The notes: generated from the letters alone by a model not told the origin. DNA of 64,000 bases from Bifidobacterium eulemuris (GCF_014898155.1 NZ_CP062938.1:1054001-1118000); one strand, 5' to 3'; counted from the stretch's first letter, positions 1-9,687 are shown. Made by a program: numbers and translations.

Positions 1-187
1 ATTCCATCAACCGCGAACCGCCGCCAAGACAATCGGAAGAACGCAGTCCTGGTCGGATCTCGCCACTTCGCCGCTATTCTGTCCTCATACCCCAGATTCA
101 CAGCAGCTGGATCCCCATCCGCCGGCCTATATACGCCCGCCACACCCGGCTCCGAAAGCCCAAAACCCATTCATAACGAAAGAAAAC

Positions 188-292
188 GAGTTTGGTGTGT
201 CCGGTTCGTCTGCCAACGCCGATCTCACACACCGAACTCGAGAATCAAACGTTTTAGCAAAACTCAGTTGAACAGCCGGACACACCAAACTC
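188..292. repeat. 105-bp palindromic repeat, copy 1 of family A
   Basis: The element opens with GAGTTTGGTGTGTC and closes with its reverse complement GACACACCAAACTC. A third, imperfect arm (CACACACCGAACTCG) lies in the middle at about 226-240. A second copy of the same length and arm layout lies at 27521-27625. This copy begins 18 bp beyond the stop codon of the GH125 gene, so in that transcript it would be a 3' untranslated structure. It may be a mobile palindrome (MITE/REP-like) or a transcript-end element. No gene is visible in 1-310; the bases before the repeat show nothing I can assign. Confidence 0.8.
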
Positions 293-310
293 GAAAAGAC
301 CCGTTCAAGC

Positions 311-1609
311 TCAACGCTTGACGCGGATTCCGAAATAGTCCATGACGAGTTCGCAGAACATCATATTGGACCAGGAGAACCATTCGCGCGTGTATTTCGT
401 CGGATCGTCCACGCACACGCCCTCATGCATGAGGTTCGTACCGGCGTCGATGGCGACCAGATTGTCGAGAATCGCGGCCTTGGCCTCCCGGTCCTCACAG
501 GTCAGCCCTTCGATGCTGCGCGCGATCGGCCACACATACCGTTCGGGCGTGTGGGGCGAGCCGATGCCGCGCGTGTACGGACCGGCGTAATAGTACGGAT
601 TCTCCTCACCGAGCAACGTGCGGCGGGTGGCCAGATAGGTCGGATCGTCGGCGGCGCAATACCCGAGATACGGTGCGGCGAGCAGGCTGGGCACGTTCGC
701 GTCGTCCATAACGACCGCATGTCCCAGGCCGTCGACCTCGTAGGCGTAGATCGTCTCGCCGGCGGCATTGCTCACGCGCGCATGCGTTTCGATGCCGTCG
801 CGAATCCGCGCGGAAAGCCAGCCGGCCCGTCGTGCGATATCCTCGTCCGGAATGATGTCGGTGAAGATGCGCTCCACATAGCCCAGCACCACCACGGCGA
901 ACATATTCGAAGGAACCAGATAATGGTAGGTGCAGGCGTCGTCGCTGGGGCGGAAGCCCGACCATGACATGCCGGTGTCCGCCACCGGCGTGCCCCGACC
1001 GTCGCGAGCCAGCGACTCGGTGGGAATGTCGCAATCCCGCACAAAGAAGTACGGCGAGCGCGCGGCATGGTCCTGCTCCGTTTCGATCACGTCGAGCACA
1101 CGCCTGATGCCGGCGATGAAGGTCTCGTCGAAATGATCGCAACGCCCGGTGTTGGCGTGGAGCAGCCAGGCCAGTTGGATCGGATAGCACAGCGAGTCGA
1201 GTTCGTATTTGCGTTCCCAGAACCATGGGCTCGACACATCGGTCTGGTCGTTCGGGTCCCACGTGTTGCCGTTGGGCTCCTCGTTGAACGCGTTCGCGTA
1301 TGGGTCGATGCCGATGTATCGAAACTGCATCCGCACCAGTCCCGCGATCATATCGGCGAGGTCGGCGTCTTGGCCGGCGATCGCCAGATAGGGACGCACC
1401 TGCGCGGTGGAGTCGCGCAGCCACATCGCCGGGATGTCGCCGGTGAGCACGAATGTGGTGCCGTCGTCATGGCGTCGGACCGTGGTCAGCAGCGTGTTGG
1501 CGAAGCAGGCGTTGAAATTGCGCGCCCATGCCTCGTGCTCCGATCCGCACAACTCGGTGATATGGTCCATGAAACGTTGGACGGATGCGGGAATGCTGTC
1601 GTATCGCAT
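311..1609 (-). CDS. GH125 exo-alpha-1,6-mannosidase
   Basis: A 432-residue protein with the hallmarks of glycoside hydrolase family 125, metal-independent inverting exo-alpha-1,6-mannosidases: MWLRDSTAQVRPYL at residues 62-75, NEEPNGNTW at about 109-117 and ELDSLCYPIQLAW from about 136. There is no signal peptide, so it should act in the cytoplasm on imported oligomannose pieces, releasing alpha-1,6-linked mannose after the GH38 enzymes have removed other branches. It starts 10 bp behind the stop of the GH38 gene and is probably co-transcribed with it. Length is normal for the family. Family assignment is firm; the exact substrate is inferred from the neighbours (GH38, GH5_18), which together resemble the N-glycan cluster of Bifidobacterium longum. 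Confidence 0.92.
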   Translation of the reverse strand: MRYDSIPASVQRFMDHITELCGSEHEAWARNFNACFANTLLTTVRRHDDGTTFVLTGDIPAMWLRDSTAQVRPYLAIAGQDADLADMIAGLVRMQFRYIGIDPYANAFNEEPNGNTWDPNDQTDVSSPWFWERKYELDSLCYPIQLAWLLHANTGRCDHFDETFIAGIRRVLDVIETEQDHAARSPYFFVRDCDIPTESLARDGRGTPVADTGMSWSGFRPSDDACTYHYLVPSNMFAVVVLGYVERIFTDIIPDEDIARRAGWLSARIRDGIETHARVSNAAGETIYAYEVDGLGHAVVMDDANVPSLLAAPYLGYCAADDPTYLATRRTLLGEENPYYYAGPYTRGIGSPHTPERYVWPIARSIEGLTCEDREAKAAILDNLVAIDAGTNLMHEGVCVDDPTKYTREWFSWSNMMFCELVMDYFGIRVKR

Positions 1610-1619
1610 GGAGTCTCCT

Positions 1620-4600
1620 TTACTTATTCCCTACTGGTTCGACGCCGTCGATCGGCCGCCGGCTGAAGCGTAGCGTGGCAAGCTGGAAGGGTGCCAGCGA
1701 GATCGCCGCGCCTTGCGCCGGACGGACTCCATCGGCATCGAAGGCACGGGGCAGTCCGTCGTCCAATGCGTCGGTTTCCGTGACGGCGACCTCACGTACG
1801 ATGGCGTCGGCCAGCTCGTCGCACATGGCAAAACTCGCCTTGGCCACACCGCCCGCGGCCTCGTACACGCGTGCGATGATATCACCGGATCCGTCGTCGG
1901 CCGTTTTGATCCAGTCCAACACGGGCACGCCCTGAACCTTCTCAAGACGCACCAAGGGCCCGAACGCGGGCACCGCGCCCACATCGGGGGTGGTGAGCCG
2001 CGTGGCATCGGCGAGCACGGCGGGCATGTCGGCATTGGCCACCACACTCCACGCGAAGGAATGCAGGCCTTGGTCGGTGCGCGGATCGGGATACAGCGGC
2101 GCGCTCAGCAACGACAGGCGGATCATCGTGCCGCGTTCGGCGTGCAGTTCGCTGACATCGGAGCCGTAGGTGCTGGCGTTGACGACGGCGGCCGCGTAGG
2201 AGGCGTCGGCCACGCGCACGAAACGGTGCGTGCAGCTTTCGAATTTGGCCTCGTCACTGCGCGTGTTCTTCTGGATCGGCCGTTCGACCAGACCATACTG
2301 GCATTCGTATTGGGCGTTAAGCGCCTGCACGGCCACGGGCACGTCCACTTTGAGGAAGCGCTCTTGGGCGCGCCAATCCACATCGGCGGCGAAATCGAGG
2401 CTTTTGGCACCGGGACGCAATGTGATGCTCGTGGCGATGACCACGCCTTCGGCCTTGGTGGTCACCTTCACAACGGCCGAGCCGTCGGCGTTCCGCTCCA
2501 CGCCGTCGACCGTCGCGTCGTCCATGCCGGCGGCGCACAGGAAGGCGTCACGTTGGATATCCCAAGCGTCCCAGTGGAACGGCTCGTCGCGCAGCAGCTC
2601 GTAACGTCCGATGCCGGTGCCGGCGGGCACCAGTTCGCGCGCGGACGCGAGATCGACCATCGAGGAGACGACGCCGCTGGGCAGGATGGTGACGCGAAGC
2701 AGACCGTTGTCGAGTATGACGGAGTCGCCCACATGGTCCACCCTCACATCTTGCGCTCCGGCATGCCCCATGACGGATGAGGCCTCACGCACGGTCCATG
2801 CGGCCTCGGCATCGCCGGCATACGGCGTGATAACCGCATGTTCCACCCGCTCGGCGGCGGGATCGGCGGCGGCGATGGCTTGGGCGGCGTCCTGGGCGAT
2901 GGCACGCAGGCGTTCGATGTCGCGCGCGTATTCCTCACGCGCCTGGCGGTGCACCCATGCGATGGCCGAGCCGGGCAGGATGTCGTGGAACTGGTTGAGC
3001 AGCAGCGTCTTCCAAATGGAATCCAATTCCTCGCGCGGATAGACGTAGCCGGCGTTTTTCAGCGAGGCGGCGGCGCACAGGTATTCGGCGGCGCGCAGCA
3101 TCGACTCCTCATCGCGGCAGCCGCGCTTCATATCCTGCTGGGCCGTCAACGTGCCGCGATGTAGTTCGAGGTACAGCTCGCCCTTGAACACCGGGGTTTC
3201 GCCGCGCGCGTCGTCCACGATGTCGCGGCGCACACGGTCGAACAGTTCGTCCGGCGTGCCGAAATCCACCTTGGGGCAACCCGCCAGGTCACGGTCGCGA
3301 CGCACGCGTGCGGTCATCTCACGCGTGGGACCGCCGCCGCCATCGCCCCAACCGTAGAGCAGGATGGCGTTGCGCGACAGGTCCTTGTCGAGGAAGTTGC
3401 GCTGCGAATACTGCACCTCATGCATGCTCATGGACGAACAGTAGGTGTCGGACGGCGGGAAATGCGTGAGGATCGCGGTGCCGTCGATGCCTTCCCACTC
3501 GAAGGAGTGGTGCGGGAACTTGGTGGTGTCGTTCCAGGAGATCTTCTGCGTGAGGAACCAGTCGAATCCGGCGCGGCGGGCGATCTGCGGCCAGGCGCCC
3601 GAATAGCCGAAGCTGTCCGGCAGCCAGATGCCGCGCGGCTCGACGCCCAGATGCTCTTTGAAATAGCGGCGACCGAAGGTGATCTGACGGATCAGCGATT
3701 CGCCGGCGGGCACCATATTGTCGGATTCGACCCACATGCCGCCCACGGGGATGAACCGCCCCTCCTCGATGCGCCGTTTCATACGGGCGAACAGGTCCGG
3801 ATGCTCGTCTTCAAGCCAGGCGTACTGTTGGGCGGAGCTCATCGCGTAGGTGAAGTCGGGATCCTCGTCCATCAGCGCAAGCACATTGGAGACGGTGCGG
3901 GCCACCTTGCGGCGCGTCTCGCGCACCGGCCACAGCCACGCCGAGTCGATATGCGCATGTCCGATGGCGATATGGTTGATCGCGCTGGACGAGGCGTGTT
4001 CGGCCAGCACACCGGCGAGCTCACCGCGCGCGGCGGCAACGGTTTGCGGTTTGCGCTCGTCGTAGACGTTCAGCGAGCGCTGCAACGCCTTGGCGAGCTG
4101 CCAGTGGCGCGGATCGTCGCCGTTGAGCTCGCGGATCAGCGACGAGACGGTTTCCAGATCTATGTAATAGTCGAACATGTCCTCGTTGAAGGCGCACACG
4201 TCCATGCGGCTGAGCGTGTAGCCGCTCGGATTGCCGTCAGCGCGCTCCCCCAGTTCGGTTGGGGAGAAGGGCGTCGGCCCTTCGACGAAGGGGTTGGCCG
4301 CGGCTTCGACGTATACGGTGAAGTTGCCGTCTGCGTCCAATTCCACGTTGGGGGTGCCGTCGGCGGCGACCAGAGGGATCCAACTGTTGCGTGGGTTCGC
4401 GGATTTGATGGCGGTGCCGTCGGCCCGGTAGAACAGGCCTTCGGATTGGAAGCCCGGTCCGCGGTGCGCCATCCATCCCAGATCGACGGACAGTTCGACG
4501 CGCCTCCCTTTGGCTACGGCCAGATCCACACGGCCGGTGACTTCGAACCAGGTCGTGCCCCAGGTGGTGCCCCAGGTGCCGGGGACGGCGAAGTCGCGCC

Positions 4601-4775
4601 ACTCGACCTGTCCCGCACGCGCGCGGGCGAGGAAGTCCGCCGAGGGTTCGGGTTCGCCGGGATTGTCCGCGGCGCGCAACGCGCAATGCGCGAGCGTGGA
4701 GTGGATGTGGGGTTCGACGCGCTGCTGCATGACGCGGTCGCATCGCGCCAACTGCTGGTCGGGTAACAGAAACAT
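1620..4775 (-). CDS. GH38 alpha-mannosidase (copy A)
   Basis: A 1051-residue cytoplasmic GH38 alpha-mannosidase, a zinc-dependent retaining enzyme. GHAHIDSAWLWPVRET at about residue 271 holds the zinc-binding H-x-D, and GIWLPDSFGYSGAWP at about 384 holds the nucleophile aspartate of the LPDSFG motif. The C-terminal half is the usual beta-sandwich region. GGAG precedes the ATG at 4775. It lies between a GH38 paralogue (4935-8069) and the GH125 gene, 10 bp before the latter. The two GH38 proteins are close throughout and almost identical around the active site, but differ in the tail and in surface loops, which suggests different linkage preference (for example alpha-1,2/1,3 against alpha-1,6). 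Which copy does which cannot be read from the sequence. Confidence 0.93.
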   Translation of the reverse strand: MFLLPDQQLARCDRVMQQRVEPHIHSTLAHCALRAADNPGEPEPSADFLARARAGQVEWRDFAVPGTWGTTWGTTWFEVTGRVDLAVAKGRRVELSVDLGWMAHRGPGFQSEGLFYRADGTAIKSANPRNSWIPLVAADGTPNVELDADGNFTVYVEAAANPFVEGPTPFSPTELGERADGNPSGYTLSRMDVCAFNEDMFDYYIDLETVSSLIRELNGDDPRHWQLAKALQRSLNVYDERKPQTVAAARGELAGVLAEHASSSAINHIAIGHAHIDSAWLWPVRETRRKVARTVSNVLALMDEDPDFTYAMSSAQQYAWLEDEHPDLFARMKRRIEEGRFIPVGGMWVESDNMVPAGESLIRQITFGRRYFKEHLGVEPRGIWLPDSFGYSGAWPQIARRAGFDWFLTQKISWNDTTKFPHHSFEWEGIDGTAILTHFPPSDTYCSSMSMHEVQYSQRNFLDKDLSRNAILLYGWGDGGGGPTREMTARVRRDRDLAGCPKVDFGTPDELFDRVRRDIVDDARGETPVFKGELYLELHRGTLTAQQDMKRGCRDEESMLRAAEYLCAAASLKNAGYVYPREELDSIWKTLLLNQFHDILPGSAIAWVHRQAREEYARDIERLRAIAQDAAQAIAAADPAAERVEHAVITPYAGDAEAAWTVREASSVMGHAGAQDVRVDHVGDSVILDNGLLRVTILPSGVVSSMVDLASARELVPAGTGIGRYELLRDEPFHWDAWDIQRDAFLCAAGMDDATVDGVERNADGSAVVKVTTKAEGVVIATSITLRPGAKSLDFAADVDWRAQERFLKVDVPVAVQALNAQYECQYGLVERPIQKNTRSDEAKFESCTHRFVRVADASYAAAVVNASTYGSDVSELHAERGTMIRLSLLSAPLYPDPRTDQGLHSFAWSVVANADMPAVLADATRLTTPDVGAVPAFGPLVRLEKVQGVPVLDWIKTADDGSGDIIARVYEAAGGVAKASFAMCDELADAIVREVAVTETDALDDGLPRAFDADGVRPAQGAAISLAPFQLATLRFSRRPIDGVEPVGNK

Positions 4776-4837
4776 ATCGACGACTCCTTGTTTGGATCAC
4801 GTTCGTTGGTGGGTGGTGGTTACGGTATCGGTTCGTT

Positions 4838-4877
4838 GGATCGCACTGCGGGATGGCGGATCGCACTGCGGGGCGGC
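4838..4877. repeat. Two tandem 20-bp units between GH38 genes
   Basis: GGATCGCACTGCGGGATGGC is followed directly by a copy differing at two positions. It lies between the two GH38 genes, just outside the hairpin at 4881-4928. Confidence 0.7.
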
Positions 4878-4880
4878 ATC

Positions 4881-4928
4881 GGACCAGGCCGTCGCGGGCG
4901 GCGTCCGATGACCGCGACGGCTTGGTCC
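4881..4928 (-). terminator. Intercistronic hairpin behind GH38 copy B
   Basis: Arms of about 17 bp (GGACCAGGCCGTCGCGG, and CCGCGACGGCTTGGTCC at 4912-4928) enclose a 14-nt loop. The hairpin lies 7 bp behind the stop of the upstream GH38 gene. No T-run follows, so it may protect or process the transcript rather than end it. Confidence 0.5.
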
Positions 4929-4934
4929 GGTGGC

Positions 4935-7900
4935 CTATCGGCTGATGCGCAGCGTGGCCAGTTGGAAGGGGGCGAGATGGATCCGCGCGCCTTGGGCGGG
5001 CGTGGATCCGCGCGTCTCAAGGCATACCGGCAGGTCGGCGGCGAGATCGTCGGCTTCCGTCACGGTGGTTTCGCGTACCGTGCCGCCGGCGAAGACCTCC
5101 GAAACGCGCAGCGCGGCTTTGGCGCGTCCGCCGGCCGCCTCATACAGGCGCACGATGAGGTCGCCGGAGCCGTCGTCGGCCAGCTTGATCCAGTCGATCA
5201 CCGGCACGCCCTCCTGGGTGTCGAGACAGGCGAGCGGCGCGATCGCGGGCACGTCGTGTAGCAGCGGCGCGTTGAGTTCCGCGGCCGTCTGCAATGTGCG
5301 TTCGATGGTCGCGTCGGCCAGAACGGACCAGCGGAACCCGTGCGTGCCGATGTCGGCGCGCGGGTCGGGGAACACCGGCGCGCTCAACAGCGACAGGCGG
5401 AACATCGTGCCGGGCGTGCGCTCGGCGGCCGCGTCGGCGGCGATCGGGGCGACGTCGGAGCCGTATACCGATCCGTTGACGACGGCCACCGAATAGCCGG
5501 GCTCGTTGACGCGCACGAACCTGCGGGTGCAGCTTTCGTATTTGGCTTCGTCGCCGCGACTGTTCTTCGCGATGGGCCGCTCGACCAGACCGTACTGGCA
5601 GTCGTATTGGGCCTGCGTGGCGGCCACGGCGATTGGGAAATCCACTTTGAGGAAGCGTTCGCGCTCGCGCCAGTCCACCGTGGCGGAGAAGTCCAGCCGT
5701 CCCGCGCCGACGGCGAGCGAGATTGTCGTGTCGATGACACTGTCGGAGAATTCGACGCGCGCCGTCACACATGCCGTGCCACACGCGTCAAGGGAGACAT
5801 CGACGATGCGACCGCCTCCGATGACGTCGCGATTCAGGAAGGCGTCGCGCTCGATATCCCACGCATCCCATACGGAGGGCTCATCGTGCAGGAGTTCGTA
5901 GACGCCGAGCCGCATGCCCGCCGGCACGAGTTCGCGGTCGCGCCGCTTGTCGACCAGCGATGAGACGGTGCCGTCCGCTTCGATGGTCGCGGCGAGCAGT
6001 CCGTTGTCCATCACCACGCGGCCGTCGCACCGATTGATGGCGACGGATTCGGAATCGTCGGCGCTCCGGGTGGCGGCGGCCGGTGTCCACGAGCCGCCGT
6101 CGACGCGGTATTGCGCGATCCTCGCCTCGTCAAGCAGATCGGCGGTCGGGTTCGAGGCACGCAGGGCGGCGCAGGCCTCCTGCGCGATCTCGGCCAAACG
6201 CTTGAGATCACGGGCGTAGTCGGCGCGGGCCTCGCGGTGCACCCATGGAATCGACGAGCCGGGCAGGATGTCGTGGAATTGGTTGAGCAACAGCGTCGTC
6301 CAGATGCGGTCCAGCTCCTCACGCGGGTAGGCGTATCCTTGTCCGTCGGCCAGCGTCGCGGCGGCGCACAGGTATTCGACGGCGCGCAACAGCGACTCCT
6401 CCTCGCGGCAGCCGCGCTTCATCTCCTGCTGGGCCGTCAGCGTGCCGCGGTGCAGTTCCAGATACAGTTCGCCTTTGTACACCGGCGTCTCCTCGCCGGC
6501 GTTGCCTTCCAGCTGCGCACGCGCGGCGTCGAAGAACTCGTCCGGGGCTTCGATCTCGACTTTCGGCAGGCCTTCGAGATCGCGGAAGCGGTGCAGGCTG
6601 CCGATCATCTCGCGCGTGGGACCGCCGCCGCCATCGCCGTAACCGAAGAGCATCAGCGCGCGGGTCGAGAGGTCCTTGTCTTGGAAGTTGTGTTCGGTGT
6701 AGACCATCTCCTTGGCCGTGACCCATGCCGCATAGGTGTCGGAGGGCGGGAAGTGCGTGAAGATGCGCGTGCCGTCGAGTCCCTCCCACAGGAAGGAGTG
6801 ATGCGGGAACTTGGTGGTGTCGTTCCAGGAGATCTTCTGCGTGAGGAACCAGTCGTAGCCGGCACGGCGGGCGATCTGCGGCCAGGCGCCGGTGTACCCG
6901 AAGCTGTCCGGCAGCCAGATGCCGCGCGGCTCGACGCCCAGATGCTCTTTGAAATAGCGGCGGCCGAAGGAGATCTGACGGATCAGCGACTCGCCGTCCG
7001 GCAGATTGCCGTCGGATTCGACCCACATGCCGCCCACGGGGATGAACCGCCCCTCCTCGATACGCCGTTTCATACGGGCGAACAGGTCGGGGCGGTCCTG
7101 CTCAAGCCAGGCGTACTGCTGGGCGGAGCTCATCGCGTATTTGAAGTCCGGCGACTCATCCATCAGCGCGAGGGCGTTGGAGACGGTGCGGGCCACCTTG
7201 CGGCGCGTCTCGCGCACCGGCCACAGCCACGCCGAGTCGATATGCGCATGTCCGACCGCGCTGACGCGCATCGCCGAGGCGTTGGCGGGCCGGGCCAGCA
7301 CGTCCGCGAGTTCGGCGCGCGCCTGCTCGACGGAATCGAGCCGCTGTTCGTCGAAGGCGTTCAGCGAGCGCTGCAGCGCCTTGCCCAGCTGGAAGTAGCG
7401 GGCGGACCGCTTGTCGGGCAGCTCGGCCATCAGACCGGAAACGGCGTCCAAGTCCAGCCAGTAGTCCTCGAAGCGGGCGTCGTATTCGGTTAACGACGCC
7501 GAGCGGAAGACGTACTGCTCCTCGGGTTTGCCGGTGGCGTGGTCGCCGAGCTCCGTTTCGATGAACGGGGTCACGCCGAGCAGCAGCGGATTGCAGGCGG
7601 CCTCGAGATACACGGTGAAGCCGCCGTCCTCGTCGAGGTCGGTGTGGCGCGTGCCGTCGGCGTCGACGAAGGGCACCCAGTAGTTGCGCGGATGCACGGC
7701 TTTGATCACCGTGCCGTCCGGCCGGTAGACCATGCCTTCGATGTGTCCGCCGACGGAATGGTCGTACCAGCCCAGGTCGAGGATCAGTTCGAGCGGACGG
7801 CCCTGCGGATAGCTCTGCGGCACGCGGCCGGTGAGTTTGAACCAGACGGTGCCCCACGTGGTGCCCCACGGCGAGCCCGCCTCGAAGGGTTCGAACGGTA

Positions 7901-8069
7901 TCTCGCCACAGTCCAGTCTGGCGAAGAACTCATCCGCCGGAATCGGCTCGCCGGGGATGTCGAAAGCTTCGATGGATAGGGATTCGATGACCGGATGGAC
8001 GTGGGGACGCACCCGCTGCCTGATGACTCGCGCGCAACGCTCCAGCTGTTGGTCGATGTTCAGAAACAT
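4935..8069 (-). CDS. GH38 alpha-mannosidase (copy B)
   Basis: A 1044-residue GH38 alpha-mannosidase and tandem paralogue of 1620-4775. It has the same catalytic signatures: HAHIDSAWLWPVRET at about residue 271 (zinc ligands) and GIWLPDSFGYTGAWP at about 386 (nucleophile Asp). GGAAA precedes the ATG at 8069. It is the first gene of the minus-strand unit GH38-GH38-GH125, and its promoter region carries a LacI-type palindrome (8154-8169), so it is probably the LacI-controlled entry gene. At the DNA level at least 60 bp (6899-6962 against 3608-3671) are identical between the copies, although other regions have diverged. This fits an old duplication with purifying selection or later gene conversion over the active site. 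Confidence 0.93.
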   Translation of the reverse strand: MFLNIDQQLERCARVIRQRVRPHVHPVIESLSIEAFDIPGEPIPADEFFARLDCGEIPFEPFEAGSPWGTTWGTVWFKLTGRVPQSYPQGRPLELILDLGWYDHSVGGHIEGMVYRPDGTVIKAVHPRNYWVPFVDADGTRHTDLDEDGGFTVYLEAACNPLLLGVTPFIETELGDHATGKPEEQYVFRSASLTEYDARFEDYWLDLDAVSGLMAELPDKRSARYFQLGKALQRSLNAFDEQRLDSVEQARAELADVLARPANASAMRVSAVGHAHIDSAWLWPVRETRRKVARTVSNALALMDESPDFKYAMSSAQQYAWLEQDRPDLFARMKRRIEEGRFIPVGGMWVESDGNLPDGESLIRQISFGRRYFKEHLGVEPRGIWLPDSFGYTGAWPQIARRAGYDWFLTQKISWNDTTKFPHHSFLWEGLDGTRIFTHFPPSDTYAAWVTAKEMVYTEHNFQDKDLSTRALMLFGYGDGGGGPTREMIGSLHRFRDLEGLPKVEIEAPDEFFDAARAQLEGNAGEETPVYKGELYLELHRGTLTAQQEMKRGCREEESLLRAVEYLCAAATLADGQGYAYPREELDRIWTTLLLNQFHDILPGSSIPWVHREARADYARDLKRLAEIAQEACAALRASNPTADLLDEARIAQYRVDGGSWTPAAATRSADDSESVAINRCDGRVVMDNGLLAATIEADGTVSSLVDKRRDRELVPAGMRLGVYELLHDEPSVWDAWDIERDAFLNRDVIGGGRIVDVSLDACGTACVTARVEFSDSVIDTTISLAVGAGRLDFSATVDWRERERFLKVDFPIAVAATQAQYDCQYGLVERPIAKNSRGDEAKYESCTRRFVRVNEPGYSVAVVNGSVYGSDVAPIAADAAAERTPGTMFRLSLLSAPVFPDPRADIGTHGFRWSVLADATIERTLQTAAELNAPLLHDVPAIAPLACLDTQEGVPVIDWIKLADDGSGDLIVRLYEAAGGRAKAALRVSEVFAGGTVRETTVTEADDLAADLPVCLETRGSTPAQGARIHLAPFQLATLRISR

Positions 8070-8148
8070 ACGTTTCCTTTGCGTTCATTGCTTGGCACGG
8101 CTTCCGGTCACAAGCCCCGCGAACCGCTCCGTCCGGCTTCGTGACCAG

Positions 8149-8178
8149 AATTTACTAAACCGCTTTAGTTGCAGTCTA
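8149..8178 (-). promoter_or_regulatory. Promoter of the GH38-GH38-GH125 unit
   Basis: On the minus strand TAGACT (8173-8178) and TAAATT (8149-8154) are 18 bp apart and read towards the GH38 gene at 8069. The LacI-type palindrome fills the spacer, a standard repression layout. The hexamers are only fair matches to consensus. Confidence 0.45.
8154..8169. promoter_or_regulatory. LacI-family operator 1
   Basis: ACTAAACCGCTTTAGT, a near-perfect 16-bp palindrome typical of LacI-family sites, followed by TGC. The same motif occurs at 14199-14214 and, with a weaker right arm, at 14370-14385, in front of the ABC transporter operon. The LacI gene lies between the two units and is the obvious candidate to bind all three; this is inference. 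Confidence 0.75.
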
Positions 8179-8293
8179 CTTCATCCCGAAACGCAACTCG
8201 CCGCAGATCGGCCGGATAGGGGCATGGCGCGGCGGCCGACATCGCGACAGGCGGTCAGACACCAAAGGACTCTGCGGTTTCGCGACAACCGCA

Positions 8294-9388
8294 TCAGGTC
8301 TGGATCATCGGCAAACGGGTGCTTTCGCGCACCACCAGCTGCGGAGACAGAATCTTCCGGTTGCCGGAGACAGGCTCCCCCGCCAACAATTTCAACAACA
8401 GATTCGCGATTTTGACGCCGTATTCGCCGGCGTCACGATGGACCGCGGTAATCGACGGATAGGCGCTCTCGCAGATGAAACTGTCCTCAAAACTCACCGT
8501 GGCCGGCATATTGTACGGATACACGCCCCCGCTGCCGCGTTCCGCCGTGTAGGATTGCCGGACCTTGACCTCGGTGATGACGCGTATGCTCGCGGCGGCC
8601 AGGGTTTCGCTTTCGAAGATGAAGGCCGTCGGCGGCTCGTCCTCCGCCAGCAGGCGCTGTGTAGCGATCAGGGCCTTGTCCATGTCGAAATCGGTGAATT
8701 CGATCCACAAGGGCCCCAATCCACGGCTGGACGTGAACCGTTCGAACGCCTTCGTGCGCTCCATGCAGTAGTCGAGATGCGAATCGCCCGACAGATAGGC
8801 GATGCGGCGATGCCCCAACAGGGTCAGATGCGTCAGAATCGTCTCCATGGTCCGGGAATCGTCGATGGACAGGGACGGCACGATATCGTCGGGGTCGGGA
8901 CCGCCGGCCAGCACCGCCGGCAGACCCAGGTCGCGCAACAGTTTCGGCCTGGGATCATCGGCCCGCAGATCCACGAGGATCACCCCGTCCACACGCTTGC
9001 TGCGCGCCCAGTCGCGGTATACGGACATCTCCTCGCGCGTCGACTTGCATGGCCGGAACAACAGACCGTAGCCCTGACGGCTCAGCGACTCATGGATCCC
9101 CGCCATGAAATGCAGCATGAACGTTTCGGTCTGGTACCCCTCGCTGGACCTCGACGGCGCGAAACCGATCGTCATCGTCTTATTCGACCCCAACGCCCGC
9201 GCGGCATAGGTGGGGGTCCACCCCAGTCTGGCGGCGGCTTCGCGCACGTTGCGTTTGGTCTCTTCGGAGACGCCGGGCTTGTCGTTGATGGCGAACGACA
9301 CAGCCGTCTGGGAGATGCCCAGTTCGTCGGCGATGTCCTTAAGACTGACGGCTCCGTGCCGTGAGGCCGGCTTGCCTTGCGCGTTCAT
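8294..9388 (-). CDS. LacI-family transcriptional regulator of the mannoside/N-glycan genes
   Basis: A 364-residue LacI/GalR repressor. An N-terminal helix-turn-helix (VSLKDIADELGISQTAVSFA, about residues 14-33) is followed by the hinge (AARALGSNKT) and a periplasmic-binding-protein-like effector domain to the end. GGAAAGGA precedes the ATG at 9388. It sits between the GH38-GH38-GH125 unit and the transporter-GH5_18 operon, both of which carry the ACTAAA/TTTAGT palindrome in their promoters, so it probably represses both and is released by a mannose-containing sugar or a breakdown product. No copy of the palindrome is seen directly before its own gene. The effector is not predictable from sequence. 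Confidence 0.9.
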   Translation of the reverse strand: MNAQGKPASRHGAVSLKDIADELGISQTAVSFAINDKPGVSEETKRNVREAAARLGWTPTYAARALGSNKTMTIGFAPSRSSEGYQTETFMLHFMAGIHESLSRQGYGLLFRPCKSTREEMSVYRDWARSKRVDGVILVDLRADDPRPKLLRDLGLPAVLAGGPDPDDIVPSLSIDDSRTMETILTHLTLLGHRRIAYLSGDSHLDYCMERTKAFERFTSSRGLGPLWIEFTDFDMDKALIATQRLLAEDEPPTAFIFESETLAAASIRVITEVKVRQSYTAERGSGGVYPYNMPATVSFEDSFICESAYPSITAVHRDAGEYGVKIANLLLKLLAGEPVSGNRKILSPQLVVRESTRLPMIQT

Positions 9389-9630
9389 GCGTATGTTCCT
9401 TTCCTGCGTTCCCGACTATGCTTCGACATCCGCCGATATCCTCCATAACCCCGGCGACTATCGGCCGGCGAAGTGTCTCCTTGAGAACGATCGGAACCGG
9501 GAGCGGCGCATCACTCGGTGTGAACACGAAATCCCAGCCCTCCTTGGCCCATATCCGCTGTCGACTTCCGGCCGACGCCACTGATTCGCGTGGCGCCCAG
9601 TTCCAGTATGCCACGTTCGGCCCGATTGAT

Positions 9631-9663
9631 GCAGGCCGCGTCCAAACACAGACGCGGCCCTGC
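9631..9663 (-). terminator. Hairpin behind the GH5_18 gene
   Basis: GCAGGCCGCGTC and GACGCGGCCCTGC pair over 12 bp with a short bulge and an 8-nt loop. The hairpin starts 25 bp behind the stop at 9688. No T-run follows on the minus strand, so it may be a weak terminator or 3' protective structure before the LacI gene. The rest of the 299-bp gap 9389-9687 shows no convincing gene. Confidence 0.5.
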
Positions 9664-9687
9664 CCATACCACCGATACCATAACAGC

